64,000 nucleotides of DNA from Sphingobacterium sp. ML3W (lineage in GTDB: Bacteria > Bacteroidota > Bacteroidia > Sphingobacteriales > Sphingobacteriaceae), in assembly GCF_029542085.1 (NCBI RefSeq), contig NZ_CP107036.1, positions 124,001 through 188,000 on the forward strand, given 5' to 3'. Both the position numbers and the translations under genes were made by a program. Shown here piece by piece: positions 8,048-16,858 of the stretch. Position 1 is the stretch's first letter; every line of letters starts with the position of its first letter. Below the pieces are notes generated by a model that saw only the letters and a program-made list of their open reading frames with translations, did not search any database and was not told the origin of the DNA.

Positions 8048-9414
8048 GTACACAAGACAAGACTATGGCGGAGCTGGTGCAGAAATATAATGTTGCAGCA
8101 CCACGGTACACCAGTTATCCAACTGTTCCATTTTGGGATGAGAAAACATTTTCTACTGATGCTTGGACGGATCAGGTATACCTTACTTTCAAACAGTCAA
8201 AAGATAGGGGGTTAAGTCTGTATATACATCTTCCTTTTTGCGAGAGCTTATGCACATACTGTGGCTGTAATACGCGTATCACAAAAAATCATCAGGTTGA
8301 ACTGCCTTATATTGCTGCCCTCCTAAAGGAGTGGGAGATGTATCGGACTGTTTTCAAAGGTGCAAAACCGCTCGTGTCAGAAATACATTTGGGTGGTGGT
8401 ACACCGACATTTTTTCAACCTGAGAACCTGAAATTGTTGATTGAGGGAATTCTTGAACATGTCGATGTCACAGCAGATCGCTCTTTTTCATTTGAAGCGC
8501 ACCCTGCTAATACCACAACCGAGCACCTACAGATTCTTTTCAACCTAGGCTTCCGTCGTCTCAGCTTAGGGATACAGGATTTTGATCCTTTGGTGCAATT
8601 TATGATCAATAGACAGCAGACCTTCGAGGAAGTAGAAGCGGTGATGTTGAATGCCAGAGAGATCGGTTTTGTATCCATTAATTTCGATTTGATCTACGGA
8701 TTGCCTAAGCAGACCCAAGCATCTGTACAGGATACGATTGAAAAATCTATGCTGCTCAAGCCAGATCGTATATCTTTTTATAGCTATGCCCATGTCCCCT
8801 GGTTAAAACCCGGGCAGCGGCATTATACCGAGGCGGATCTGCCGAAAGGTACTGCCAAACTAGCACTTTATAATCTCGGGAAAAAGCTGATCTTGGCACA
8901 AGGTTACGCAGATATCGGGATGGATCATTTTGCGAAAAAAGATGATGAACTTTATTTGGCTTTCCAAGAAGGACGCTTGCACCGTAATTTCATGGGGTAT
9001 GCGGATCGGTTTAACCCCTTATTAATTGGCATTGGTGTGTCCTCGATCAGCGACGCTTGGGGTGGTTTTGCGCAAAATGTAAAAACAGTTAAAGAATATC
9101 ATAAGCTGATCGCATCAGGTGTCTTGCCTGTAGTGAAAGGGCATATACTTAATGCAGAAGATCTGGTCATAAGACGTTATATCCTTGATATGATGTGTAA
9201 AGGTAAAGTACAATTGGATCCTACATCGGATTTAACTGAGCAGATTAAAGATGAATTGTCAACATTGGTCCAAGACGGCTTAGTCAGCATAGAAGGAGAT
9301 CTGATTCGATGCACTACTATCGGACGTTCATTTCTACGGAATATCTGTATGGCTTTTGATCAACGTTTTTTAAAGCTGCGTACAAAAACGCAGTTATTTA
9401 GTGAAGCAATTTAA
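8044..9414 (+). CDS. hemN: Oxygen-independent coproporphyrinogen III oxidase HemN
   Basis: This 456-residue radical-SAM enzyme converts coproporphyrinogen III to protoporphyrinogen IX without oxygen. The iron-sulfur motif is CESLCTYCGC (Cys66, Cys70, Cys73, Cys75). The CxxxCxxCxC form, with the fourth cysteine, marks true HemN rather than HemW. LGGGTPTFF and the C-terminal HemN region are present, and the length is normal. It overlaps the preceding gene by 4 bp and is followed by ccoI after 8 bp. Placement with cbb3 assembly genes behind a CRP/FNR-like site fits induction at low oxygen to supply heme for the oxidase. Confidence 0.96.
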   Translation: MSTQDKTMAELVQKYNVAAPRYTSYPTVPFWDEKTFSTDAWTDQVYLTFKQSKDRGLSLYIHLPFCESLCTYCGCNTRITKNHQVELPYIAALLKEWEMYRTVFKGAKPLVSEIHLGGGTPTFFQPENLKLLIEGILEHVDVTADRSFSFEAHPANTTTEHLQILFNLGFRRLSLGIQDFDPLVQFMINRQQTFEEVEAVMLNAREIGFVSINFDLIYGLPKQTQASVQDTIEKSMLLKPDRISFYSYAHVPWLKPGQRHYTEADLPKGTAKLALYNLGKKLILAQGYADIGMDHFAKKDDELYLAFQEGRLHRNFMGYADRFNPLLIGIGVSSISDAWGGFAQNVKTVKEYHKLIASGVLPVVKGHILNAEDLVIRRYILDMMCKGKVQLDPTSDLTEQIKDELSTLVQDGLVSIEGDLIRCTTIGRSFLRNICMAFDQRFLKLRTKTQLFSEAI

Positions 9415-9422
9415 TTGGGGAT

Positions 9423-11816
9423 ATGGCGGTAACAAAAGAAAAAGTACAACAAATCGAGAAATGTTTCCACTGTGGAGACACAATCGAAGAAACAGGTTAC
9501 CATCTCGATGAGCATGATTTTTGCTGCCTCGGATGCCAAACTGTCTATCAGGTTTTGCAGAATGGGGGGATGCAACAATACTACCGTTATAATCAGCATC
9601 CTGGAAAATCCAATAAAGAAAAACAAGCGGATTTTTCGTATTTGGATGAGCCACAGATTGCGGCTAAATTAGTCGATTTTAAGGATGATAAGATGACTAT
9701 CATTACCTTTTATATTCCTGCTATCCATTGTAGCTCGTGTATTTGGCTGTTGGAAAATCTCTATAAATTAAATCCAAACGTGTTACAGTCCCGCGTGGAC
9801 TTTATGAAAAAACAGGCCAGTATCACTTTTAATCATACTTTACTTCCGCTCAAAGATTTAGTATATCTATTAGCTAATATTGGTTACGATCCCAAAATTA
9901 CACTGCAGGATGTCGTTAAAGAGGGAAACAAGAATAACCTGAATCCCTTGGTTGCCAAGATTGCAGTAGCAGGATTCTGTTTCGGAAATTCGATGCTATT
10001 TAGTTTCCCGGACTACTTTGGTATGGGAGAATTTGAAAAGGAGTATGCGAGTTTTTTCGGTTATATCAATTTAGCTTTTGGATTGCCAGTTTTGTTGTAT
10101 TGTGCTTCGGATTACTTTAAGTCTGCGTATGTCAGTTTGAAACAAAAAAGGTTGAATCTGGATGTCCCTTTGGCCTTGGGTATTTTGGTCCTGTTTTTAC
10201 GTTCGGCTTTCGAAGTAATAACGCAGACTGGAGCTGGTTTTACAGATACTTTATGTAGTTTGGTGTTCTTTATTCTGATCGGAAAATGGGTGCAGCAGCG
10301 GACCTATTATCATATTTCTTTTGAAAGGGATTATCGGAGCTATTTCCCCGTTGCGGTAACTGTACTTACTGAAGATGGGGACAAACCTGTGCAATTGGCC
10401 GATATTAATATCGGTGATCGTATACTTGTTCGTAACAATGAGATTATCCCGGCAGATGCCATATTATTAAAAGGCGATGCGGGGATTGACTTTAGTTTTG
10501 TGACCGGAGAATCAAGTCCTGTGAGTAAAACCTTAGGGGAAATTATTTACGCCGGGGGACGTCAGACGGGCGAGGCGATCGAACTGGAGGTTATAAAGCC
10601 GATTTCACAGTCGTATCTGACCAAATTATGGAATAATGAAAATTATAAAGATTACGATAAGCATTTTCAGACTTTTGTGAACTTTATAAGTAAATATTTT
10701 ACTGTTGTTTTATTGGCGATCGCTTTTTTCGCAGCACTATATTGGGCTGTGGACGGAAGCGCCAATAGGGCTTGGGGAGCTTTTACGGCAGTGCTGATTA
10801 TAGCGTGTCCTTGTGCATTGGCGTTGAGCTCTCCTTTTACCCTATCTGCGGCATTAAGTATTTTCGATAGAAACAAGTTCTATGTTAAAAATACAGCGGC
10901 AATCGAGCAGATGGCAACAATAGATACACTCGTTTTCGATAAAACAGGAACTATTTCGTCGCCTAAAGCAACCTCAATTTATTTTGAAGGCTCACTTAAT
11001 ACAAATGAAAAAACGTTGGTATATGCAGTATGTCGTAATTCTAGTCACCCCTTGAGCCGAGAGATTGTGAAATGGCTGGATGTGTGTTCTGATGTTCCGG
11101 TCCGAGATTTTAAAGAGTTGCCAGGAAAAGGGATGGAGGCGATGGTTGAGGGGCTAGTTGTCAAAATCGGTAGTGCCAGTTTTTTGAATATAGGAAATAT
11201 CAAAACTGACAGATCTGTCGTATTTATACGTATCGACGAAGAGCTGAAAGGATATTTTACGATGGAACAGGCTTGGAGAGATGGCTTGCCGGCTTTGATC
11301 GAAAATTTCACACCTCGTTATGATCTTCACCTGATATCAGGGGATAATGACCGACGCATGGATGCGCTAAAATTGATTTTTCCTTCGGAAGCTTGCTTGA
11401 TGTTTAATCAGTCTCCAATGGAAAAACTGGGGCGCATTCAAAAATTTCAGCAGGCGGGAAAACATGTCTGTATGATCGGGGATGGATTGAATGATGCGGG
11501 AGCATTGCGTAAAGCAGATTTAGGGATTGCTGTCAGTGATGATATCAATAACTTTTCGCCTGGATGTGATGCTATTTTAGACGGTGAGTCATTTTCAAAA
11601 TTATCGGATTTCTTTGCTTTCAGCAAAGATGCTGTAAAGGTAATCCATATGAGCTTTGGGATATCCTTGCTCTATAATATAATCGGGTTGAGTTTTGCTA
11701 TTCAAGGGATTATGTCGCCCTTATTTGCTGCAATCTTGATGCCGATAAGTACAGTTACAATTATCTCATTTACCAGCTTAATGACAAGATGGTATGCAAA
11801 ACGTCATAAACTATAG
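9423..11816 (+). CDS. ccoI: Copper-exporting P1B-type ATPase CcoI/FixI for cbb3 oxidase assembly
   Basis: This is a 797-residue membrane P-type ATPase. The N-terminal Cys-rich module has CFHCG (Cys14, Cys17) and CCLGC (Cys34, Cys35, Cys38). It is followed by an HMA domain whose motif is CSSC (103-106). The transmembrane metal site is CPC (462-464). The phosphorylation site is Asp506 in DKTGT, and the hinge is GDGLND (686-691). The Cys-rich N-terminal module plus HMA domain is typical of FixI/CcoI, which delivers Cu to the CuB centre of the cbb3 oxidase. It follows hemN by 8 bp, and ccoS begins 5 bp after its stop. Confidence 0.93.
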   Translation: MAVTKEKVQQIEKCFHCGDTIEETGYHLDEHDFCCLGCQTVYQVLQNGGMQQYYRYNQHPGKSNKEKQADFSYLDEPQIAAKLVDFKDDKMTIITFYIPAIHCSSCIWLLENLYKLNPNVLQSRVDFMKKQASITFNHTLLPLKDLVYLLANIGYDPKITLQDVVKEGNKNNLNPLVAKIAVAGFCFGNSMLFSFPDYFGMGEFEKEYASFFGYINLAFGLPVLLYCASDYFKSAYVSLKQKRLNLDVPLALGILVLFLRSAFEVITQTGAGFTDTLCSLVFFILIGKWVQQRTYYHISFERDYRSYFPVAVTVLTEDGDKPVQLADINIGDRILVRNNEIIPADAILLKGDAGIDFSFVTGESSPVSKTLGEIIYAGGRQTGEAIELEVIKPISQSYLTKLWNNENYKDYDKHFQTFVNFISKYFTVVLLAIAFFAALYWAVDGSANRAWGAFTAVLIIACPCALALSSPFTLSAALSIFDRNKFYVKNTAAIEQMATIDTLVFDKTGTISSPKATSIYFEGSLNTNEKTLVYAVCRNSSHPLSREIVKWLDVCSDVPVRDFKELPGKGMEAMVEGLVVKIGSASFLNIGNIKTDRSVVFIRIDEELKGYFTMEQAWRDGLPALIENFTPRYDLHLISGDNDRRMDALKLIFPSEACLMFNQSPMEKLGRIQKFQQAGKHVCMIGDGLNDAGALRKADLGIAVSDDINNFSPGCDAILDGESFSKLSDFFAFSKDAVKVIHMSFGISLLYNIIGLSFAIQGIMSPLFAAILMPISTVTIISFTSLMTRWYAKRHKL

Positions 11817-11821
11817 TTGTT

Positions 11822-11983
11822 ATGGAAATCATGTATATTCTAATCGGTTGTAGTGTATTATTAGCTTTGGTATTTTTATGTGCTTTCTTTTGGGCGAATA
11901 AGTCAGGACAGCATGATGATACCTATACCCCTTCAGTAAGAATTTTGTTTGATGATGACACAGCGGAAGAAGTGGAAAAATAA
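11822..11983 (+). CDS. ccoS: cbb3-type cytochrome oxidase assembly protein CcoS
   Basis: This encodes 53 residues, found by translating directly after ccoI. One transmembrane helix (about 3-24, YILIGCSVLLALVFLCAFFW) is followed by KSGQHDDTYTPSVRILFDD, which matches the CcoS/FixS signature of a single helix and a KSGQYDD-like tail. CcoS is needed for cofactor insertion into CcoN. A second in-frame ATG at codon 4 is an alternative start. It is the last gene of the hemN operon; the structural oxidase genes lie 11 kb away, at 23144. Confidence 0.9.
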   Translation: MEIMYILIGCSVLLALVFLCAFFWANKSGQHDDTYTPSVRILFDDDTAEEVEK

Positions 11984-11992
11984 ATTGTAATA

Positions 11993-12008
11993 ACTAAAAC
12001 GTTATCGT
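11993..12008 (+). promoter_or_regulatory. LacI/PurR-type operator
   Basis: ACTAAAACGTTATCGT is a near-palindrome centred on CG and resembles LacI-family operators (13 of 16 positions equal the E. coli PurR consensus as I remember it). It lies between ccoS and the uronate genes. The nearest candidate regulator is the LacI-family gene at 14217-15242. Confidence 0.5.
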
Positions 12009-12089
12009 AATTAAATCAATTACTTTTTTTTGTAATTAAGGTTATTATCAATAAAATTGGGGATAAATACCAATTTGAAATAGAAATAC

Positions 12090-12908
12090 ATGAGTAATAA
12101 TCCATTTTCATTAAAAGATAAGATTGTCGTGATCACAGGTGGTACGGGGATTCTTGGTGAGGCATTTGTGGAGGCGTTGGCTGAGGCAGGGGCAAAAGTA
12201 GCTATTCTTGGGCGTAACGAGCAGATCGGAAAAGAGCGTGTACAGCAAGTAGAATCTCTCGGAGGGGAGGCCATATTTGTAGAGGTTGATATCATGGACG
12301 AACAGGATGTCATTAGAGCAAAGGATGAGATCCTTGATAAATGGGGGCGAATAGACGCTCTGGTGAACGCTGTCGGTGGAAATATTCCAGGCGCGACAAT
12401 AGGTGCTGACCAAGATCTATTTGCAAGTAATATTCAAGACACGATTAAAGCGATCGAGCTAAATCTCTATGGAACAATTATCCCAACACATATTATTGGT
12501 CGCGTAATTGCAGAAAGCGGAAAAGGAGCCATCGTAAATATCTCCTCCTTGACAGCAAACCGGCCTTTCACTCGGGTATTGGGATATACAGTTGCCAAAC
12601 ATGGTATTGACGGCTATACAAAATGGATGGCAACGGAACTTGCGCAGCGTTATGGTGATCAAGTTCGCGTCAATGCAATTGCGCCGGGTGTCTTCTTGAC
12701 CAAACAAAACAAAAATCTATTGATAAATCCAGACGGTAGCTATAGTGAACGTACCAAGCGGATACTTAGCGGAACACCTTATAACCGACTGGGAGATCCA
12801 CGGGAATTAAAAGGAACTTTAATCTATCTATTGAGCGATGCCTCAGCTTTTGTAACTGGTGAGACAGTCTTTGTAGATGGTGGTTTTAATGCATGGTGCG
12901 GCGTTTAA
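12090..12908 (+). CDS. SDR-family D-mannonate oxidoreductase (fructuronate reductase)
   Basis: This 272-residue short-chain dehydrogenase has the nucleotide-binding motif TGGTGILG (16-23) and an NVSS-like active-site Ser in NISSLTANRP. The catalytic pair is Tyr166/Lys170 (YTVAK), and the end is FVDGGFNAWCGV. Members next to uxuA interconvert D-fructuronate and D-mannonate and replace the classical long-chain UxuB; the assignment rests on this neighbourhood and on overall resemblance. uxuA starts 12 bp after the stop, so the two form an operon. A LacI-type operator lies about 80 bp before the start codon. Confidence 0.85.
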   Translation: MSNNPFSLKDKIVVITGGTGILGEAFVEALAEAGAKVAILGRNEQIGKERVQQVESLGGEAIFVEVDIMDEQDVIRAKDEILDKWGRIDALVNAVGGNIPGATIGADQDLFASNIQDTIKAIELNLYGTIIPTHIIGRVIAESGKGAIVNISSLTANRPFTRVLGYTVAKHGIDGYTKWMATELAQRYGDQVRVNAIAPGVFLTKQNKNLLINPDGSYSERTKRILSGTPYNRLGDPRELKGTLIYLLSDASAFVTGETVFVDGGFNAWCGV

Positions 12909-12920
12909 CGAGATTTTGAG

Positions 12921-14081
12921 ATGAATAAATTAGAACAAACATGGCGTTGGTATGGTCCCAACGATCCAGTATCCTTGCAGGATGTTAAACAGGCAGGTGC
13001 AACGGGCATCGTTACGGCTCTACATCATATTCCCCATGGCGAGGTTTGGCCTCTTGCCGATATTCAGGAGCGAAAACGTATTATCGAAGATGCAGGTTTG
13101 GTTTGGTCCGTGGTAGAGAGTGTAACGGTCCATGAAGAAATTAAAACAAAAGGACCTCGAGTTGATGAATATATCGCTAAGTATAACCAGACACTAGCTA
13201 ATCTTGCGGAATGCGGTATTAAAACAGTCTGTTACAATTTTATGCCAGTACTGGATTGGACCAGAACGCAACTGGATTTGGTGATGGCAGATGGCTCAAA
13301 GGCTCTTTATTTTGACTGGATTGACCTGGCACTTTTTGATATCTTTATTTTAGAACGAGCTGATGCGGAAAAAGACTATTCAGAAAATATTGTCAAAAGA
13401 GCAACGAAGCGCTTTGGTGAAATTTCCGAACAACAAAAAGATAGCTTGGCCGATGTCGTTCTGATGGGAATTCCGGGAGAAAAAAATGTGGAATTGGATG
13501 CTTTAAAAGCCAGTATTGATACGTATAAACATATTGGAAGGGATGGCTTGCGTAGCAATCTAGTCTACTTTCTAAACGGAATTTCTGCGGTATGTGAGGC
13601 AAACGGCATCTGTATGACGATCCATCCCGATGATCCACCTTATCCGATTTTAGGTTTGCCACGTATTGCTAGCAATGGTGAAGATCTTGGCTATATCTTG
13701 AGTGAAGTGCCTCAACAATTCAATGGTATCTGTTTTTGTACAGGTTCTTTAGGAGCTAGCCAGACCAATGATTTACCGGCGATATTAGAGCAGGTAAAGG
13801 CGCGGGTAAACTTTGTCCATTTGCGGAATGTTAAGAAAGATACCATTGGTAGTTTCTATGAAGCAGATCATTTGGATGGGGATGTGAATATGCATAAAAT
13901 TATGCAAATTTTGGTTGCTGAAAATCAGTTGCGATCTACTGCTATTCCATTTAGACCTGATCATGGACATCAGATGTTGGACGATCTTAACAAGGTGACA
14001 AACCCTGGTTATTCTGCTATTGGCCGATTAAGAGGTTTAGCTGAATTACGAGGATTGGAATATGGAATTGCTGGTGAGTAA
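12921..14081 (+). CDS. uxuA: Mannonate dehydratase UxuA
   Basis: This encodes 386 residues. The start (EQTWRWYGPNDPVSLQDVKQAG) and the segments HHIPHGEVW, WSVVESV, CYNFMPVLDWTR and MTIHPDDPPYPILGLPRI are hallmarks of the xylose-isomerase-like UxuA family. The enzyme dehydrates D-mannonate to 2-keto-3-deoxygluconate in hexuronate breakdown, using a divalent metal held by His, Cys and Asp residues. It is 12 bp downstream of the SDR oxidoreductase and ends before a bidirectional terminator. No uxaC, kdgK or eda lies in the window, so the rest of the pathway must be encoded elsewhere. Confidence 0.95.
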   Translation: MNKLEQTWRWYGPNDPVSLQDVKQAGATGIVTALHHIPHGEVWPLADIQERKRIIEDAGLVWSVVESVTVHEEIKTKGPRVDEYIAKYNQTLANLAECGIKTVCYNFMPVLDWTRTQLDLVMADGSKALYFDWIDLALFDIFILERADAEKDYSENIVKRATKRFGEISEQQKDSLADVVLMGIPGEKNVELDALKASIDTYKHIGRDGLRSNLVYFLNGISAVCEANGICMTIHPDDPPYPILGLPRIASNGEDLGYILSEVPQQFNGICFCTGSLGASQTNDLPAILEQVKARVNFVHLRNVKKDTIGSFYEADHLDGDVNMHKIMQILVAENQLRSTAIPFRPDHGHQMLDDLNKVTNPGYSAIGRLRGLAELRGLEYGIAGE

Positions 14082-14133
14082 TCTATTGTAATAATTGTAG
14101 TGATTACTTTCGCTGATGAGAAGGTTATAGTAT

Positions 14134-14186
14134 AAAAAAACAGTCAGGAGATAATAGCGCAAGCGATATTTTCTGACTGTTTTTTA
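14134..14186. terminator. Bidirectional terminator between uxuA and the lacI-type gene
   Basis: The arms AAAAAAACAGTCAG and CTGACTGTTTTTT enclose a 25-base loop that holds a small GCGCAAGCG hairpin. The A and T runs make it work for both convergent genes. Confidence 0.85.
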
Positions 14187-14216
14187 TTATTTTCCTTCGA
14201 TGTAAAAGGGAAGGGG

Positions 14217-15242
14217 TTATAACGAAGATTTTCTTACGACAAGCTGTGTCGGAAGTTCTATGGTTTCAAATTCGTGAATTGGTCTTGTCTGATTAATTGT
14301 GTCAATCAGTTTTTTTGTTGCTATTTCACCGATTTCAGTTGCAGGTTGTACGACAGTTGACAGTGCAGGGTTTAATGAGGCTGCAATTTGTGTATTAGAA
14401 AATCCGATGACAGCAACTTCCGTCGGAACTTTGATCTGAAGTTCGGCTAAAATGCCCAATGTCCTTGTTGTGATAACATCCGTTGCGCCGAAAATTGCAT
14501 CGATTTTTTTGCCATCAATATATTCTTTAATTATAATTTCTTTTATACTATTGTCTAAATCAACCGTGCTGTTAAAGCTACATTCGATGTAATGTCTTTC
14601 ATTAAAAGGTATGCCCGCATCAGAGAGAGCTGCTTTAAAACCACTTAAACGTTCTTCGGCAACACCTAGGTTTTTTCCTGTGATATGTAAAATATTCCGT
14701 TTTCCTTGTTGAATAAGGTGTTGGGTTGCATTGTATGCTCCTTGAAAATTATTGACTCCGACTTTAAATGTGTCCAATTTGTGATTGATGCGGTCAAAGA
14801 TAACAACCGGTATTTTAGCTTTAATGAGGTCTTTAAGCTCTTCAATATTTGACCCAGAAGACACGGGAGCGATCATTAGCCCATCTATGCCTCGCATTCT
14901 TAATACATCTATACAATTCTTTTCTACGCGTTCATCCTCTCTACTTTGCATAAAGATAACATCGTAGATGGTTTGTTGGGAAGCGATCTGAATTCCATCG
15001 AGAATTTGAGATACGAATGTATTGCTGATATTGGAAACAATGACTCCAATGGTATTTGATTTTCCGATTTTTAAACTTCGTGCCAACTTATTGGGATGGA
15101 AATTATGCTTTTTAGCGTACTCCTGAACCATTTTTTTAGTTGCTTCACTGATTTCGTAGCTGTCTGATAGTGCTTTGGAAACTGTCGAAACAGAAATGTT
15201 GAGTTCTAAGGCTATATCTTTCAGGGTAGTTCTGCTCATCAC
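14217..15242 (-). CDS. LacI-family transcriptional regulator
   Basis: This encodes 341 residues. The N-terminal helix-turn-helix (TTLKDIALELNISVSTVSKAL, about 5-25) and hinge helix (NKLARSLK) are classical LacI. The rest is a periplasmic-binding-like effector domain (IGVIVSNISNTFVSQIL; ILHITGKNL; DAIFGATD; VAVIGFSN). It is convergent with the uxu pair, which suggests it responds to a uronate intermediate and acts at the operator at 11993. Effector and target are inferred from position only. MSR at codon 2 is an alternative start. Confidence 0.9.
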   Translation of the reverse strand: MMSRTTLKDIALELNISVSTVSKALSDSYEISEATKKMVQEYAKKHNFHPNKLARSLKIGKSNTIGVIVSNISNTFVSQILDGIQIASQQTIYDVIFMQSREDERVEKNCIDVLRMRGIDGLMIAPVSSGSNIEELKDLIKAKIPVVIFDRINHKLDTFKVGVNNFQGAYNATQHLIQQGKRNILHITGKNLGVAEERLSGFKAALSDAGIPFNERHYIECSFNSTVDLDNSIKEIIIKEYIDGKKIDAIFGATDVITTRTLGILAELQIKVPTEVAVIGFSNTQIAASLNPALSTVVQPATEIGEIATKKLIDTINQTRPIHEFETIELPTQLVVRKSSL

Positions 15243-15564
15243 TTTGGAGGTTGTTATAAGAAGATAAATCTACATAAAAAAAAAGACAAACCAGCTGTTT
15301 TTGATAATTATCAAAGGTTTGCGTTGTAACAATAATATAGTCCGGTTTATAGCATTTTTATGTTTAACAAATTCAAATTTTTGAATCCTTTTACTTTTAA
15401 AAACTGCATTTCCAGCCAATGAGTCCGAGTGTTTAGCCTATTTTAATGTTTTTTTCGCTGCGGTTCGAGACCTGTTCGGAACTGAATCGGGATTTAAAGG
15501 GGGCTAAGTGTAGATGTTGGCATGGTTCGACCAGACTGGTACTGTTGTTCTAGCGTGTTTAACT

Positions 15565-15586
15565 CGGACTCACCACGGACTCACCA
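15565..15586. repeat. Tandem 11-bp direct repeat
   Basis: CGGACTCACCA occurs twice in tandem. The overlapping segment ACTCGGACTCA (15562-15572) is an exact inverted copy of TGAGTCCGAGT at 15420-15430. Confidence 0.7.
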
Positions 15587-15608
15587 CGGAAAGAATACGG
15601 ATTTACCC

Positions 15609-15644
15609 CGAAGCTGTCCCGACTGAGATACGAAGCTGTCCCGA
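15609..15644. repeat. 14-bp direct repeat pair
   Basis: CGAAGCTGTCCCGA occurs at 15609-15622 and again at 15631-15644, with 8 bp between copies. Confidence 0.75.
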
Positions 15645-15892
15645 GGTTTATCCCTTGTGCAGCCGATTGAGCCGGGAGCTACACAAGGAATATTATATAT
15701 TAACCTGCTGGTTCTATCGTTTGGTCCTTGGCTGGGGATGAGACTGGTTTAATACGAGGGGAGTGAAACCCCAAGTATTCCCTTTGATTCAAAATAAAAG
15801 GAATCTCCTGGTATTGCCCATTTTTGGTTGGATCCCCTAACGGCCTTTTTTTGATCCGTGTTCGGATATCGCTCGTCCCCGCTTCGCCGATG

Positions 15893-15975
15893 CTCGGGAT
15901 TTTCCTATAGATTCTCTATCCATCCCCTATACAAACGATAGGTAATGGATGGATAAACGGTAGAGAAAAGCCGAG
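15893..15975. repeat. Long imperfect hairpin
   Basis: Nested complementary arms lie in order: CTCGG/CCGAG (15893/15971), TTCTCT/AGAGAA (15912/15962), TATCCATCC/GGATGGATA (15917/15947) and CCTAT/ATAGG (15926/15938), around a 7-base loop. Such nesting suggests a structured RNA or a DNA cruciform; no T run follows, so it is not a simple terminator. Confidence 0.6.
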
Positions 15976-16107
15976 GGAGATAACAGGAAGGTGCGAACAC
16001 AGCCCGGAAGCAGGATGCTTTTGCCCGTAGGGATACCAATTTTGGTATTTTTTAGATATAAGTCAAATATTAAAGTAGCAATAACCTACTATTAAGTTAG
16101 AATACAG

Positions 16108-16155
16108 TTAGGTATTGGTTAGGTTTTATCTAAACTATACCTAACCAATACCTAA
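16108..16155. repeat. 17-bp perfect inverted repeat rich in TTAGG/CCTAA
   Basis: TTAGGTATTGGTTAGGT (16108-16124) and its exact reverse complement (16139-16155) flank a 14-base loop. Further CCTAA copies follow up to 16180. Confidence 0.8.
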
Positions 16156-16674
16156 ACTAAACCTAAACAAACCCTAACTAAACGATGAATTTCTGCTGAC
16201 CTTGAAGACTCCACTTTTGCATTATCTTTCTGCAGTCTCCGCGGTCTGTTTCCGGCCTCGGTTTTTATGCCCGTCCATGATCCGATCTGCCTGCTGCGGC
16301 TCTTCGGCTTTTTTTCTGGTCGTCTATCTTTCCGGGATGTTCGCTGCTGTGGGCATACCGGCTTTCTGTCCCTACTGCGGCGTAGAGGTAGGATGCCCTT
16401 CCCCATACGACTGTTGTTTTTTGCGTCCCGTTTCGCTCGGGGACACTTTTTCCCATGAGTTCCCCGTTTCCATAACCTCTGCGCCCAGTGTATCCACTGC
16501 CGTGCCGGATTCCGCGGTTCCTCCGTCCACGTTCCTGCGGCCTTTCCACAGCATTTTCCCGTATAACCGTTCATTTTTGCTCCCCGGCGCCCCCCCGAAA
16601 TGCTATTCTACAAAAACAATCCACCAAGTTTCCAGCGAGTTACAGACATATTGAAATAAAATAAAACAAAAGTC

Positions 16675-16706
16675 TTGGAAGTTTGTTAGTAAACTCCCTA
16701 TCTTTG
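16675..16706 (+). promoter_or_regulatory. rRNA operon promoter P1
   Basis: A -33 TTG (16675-16677), 21 bp spacer and -7 TATCTTTG (16699-16706) followed by C match the Bacteroidota vegetative promoter. Confidence 0.75.
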
Positions 16707-16827
16707 CACCACTCCGCAAGGGAGGGACGGTTACTCCGGAAGGGGATACCACTGAAAAAAGAAGGGTCTGACGGGAGTTAGGCGCGGAAATCGGAAAAAA
16801 GGAAGAGAAAAAAAACTTCAAAAGTTT

Positions 16828-16858
16828 TTTGGTATTTCAAAAAAGATTTCTACCTTTG
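16828..16858 (+). promoter_or_regulatory. rRNA operon promoter P2
   Basis: TTTG (16828-16831), 19 bp, then TACCTTTG (16851-16858) followed by C is a near-ideal -33/-7 pair. It lies about 150 bp after P1 and about 245 bp before the 16S gene. Confidence 0.82.

Larger units (their letters stand above)
15243..16674. other. Gene-free, repeat-rich region upstream of the rRNA operon
   Basis: About 1.4 kb lacks any ORF I can support. It holds short direct and inverted repeats (15420-15644), a run of hairpins (15752-15975), CCTAA/TTAGG-rich sequence with a long palindrome (16030-16190), and a markedly GC-rich patch (16200-16600) with overlapping open frames on both strands that look random. No tRNA, riboswitch or transposase signature was recognised. 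Confidence 0.6.

Noticed and set aside
15514..15741. A 75-codon ORF upstream of the rRNA promoters
   Set aside because: It runs across direct repeats and hairpins, has unlikely composition, and shows no family motif.
16152..16654. Several overlapping ORFs of 60-150 codons in the GC-rich patch on both strands
   Set aside because: The translations are Arg/Gly/Ser-rich, contradict one another in phase and strand, and have no recognisable motif. High GC alone explains the lack of stop codons.
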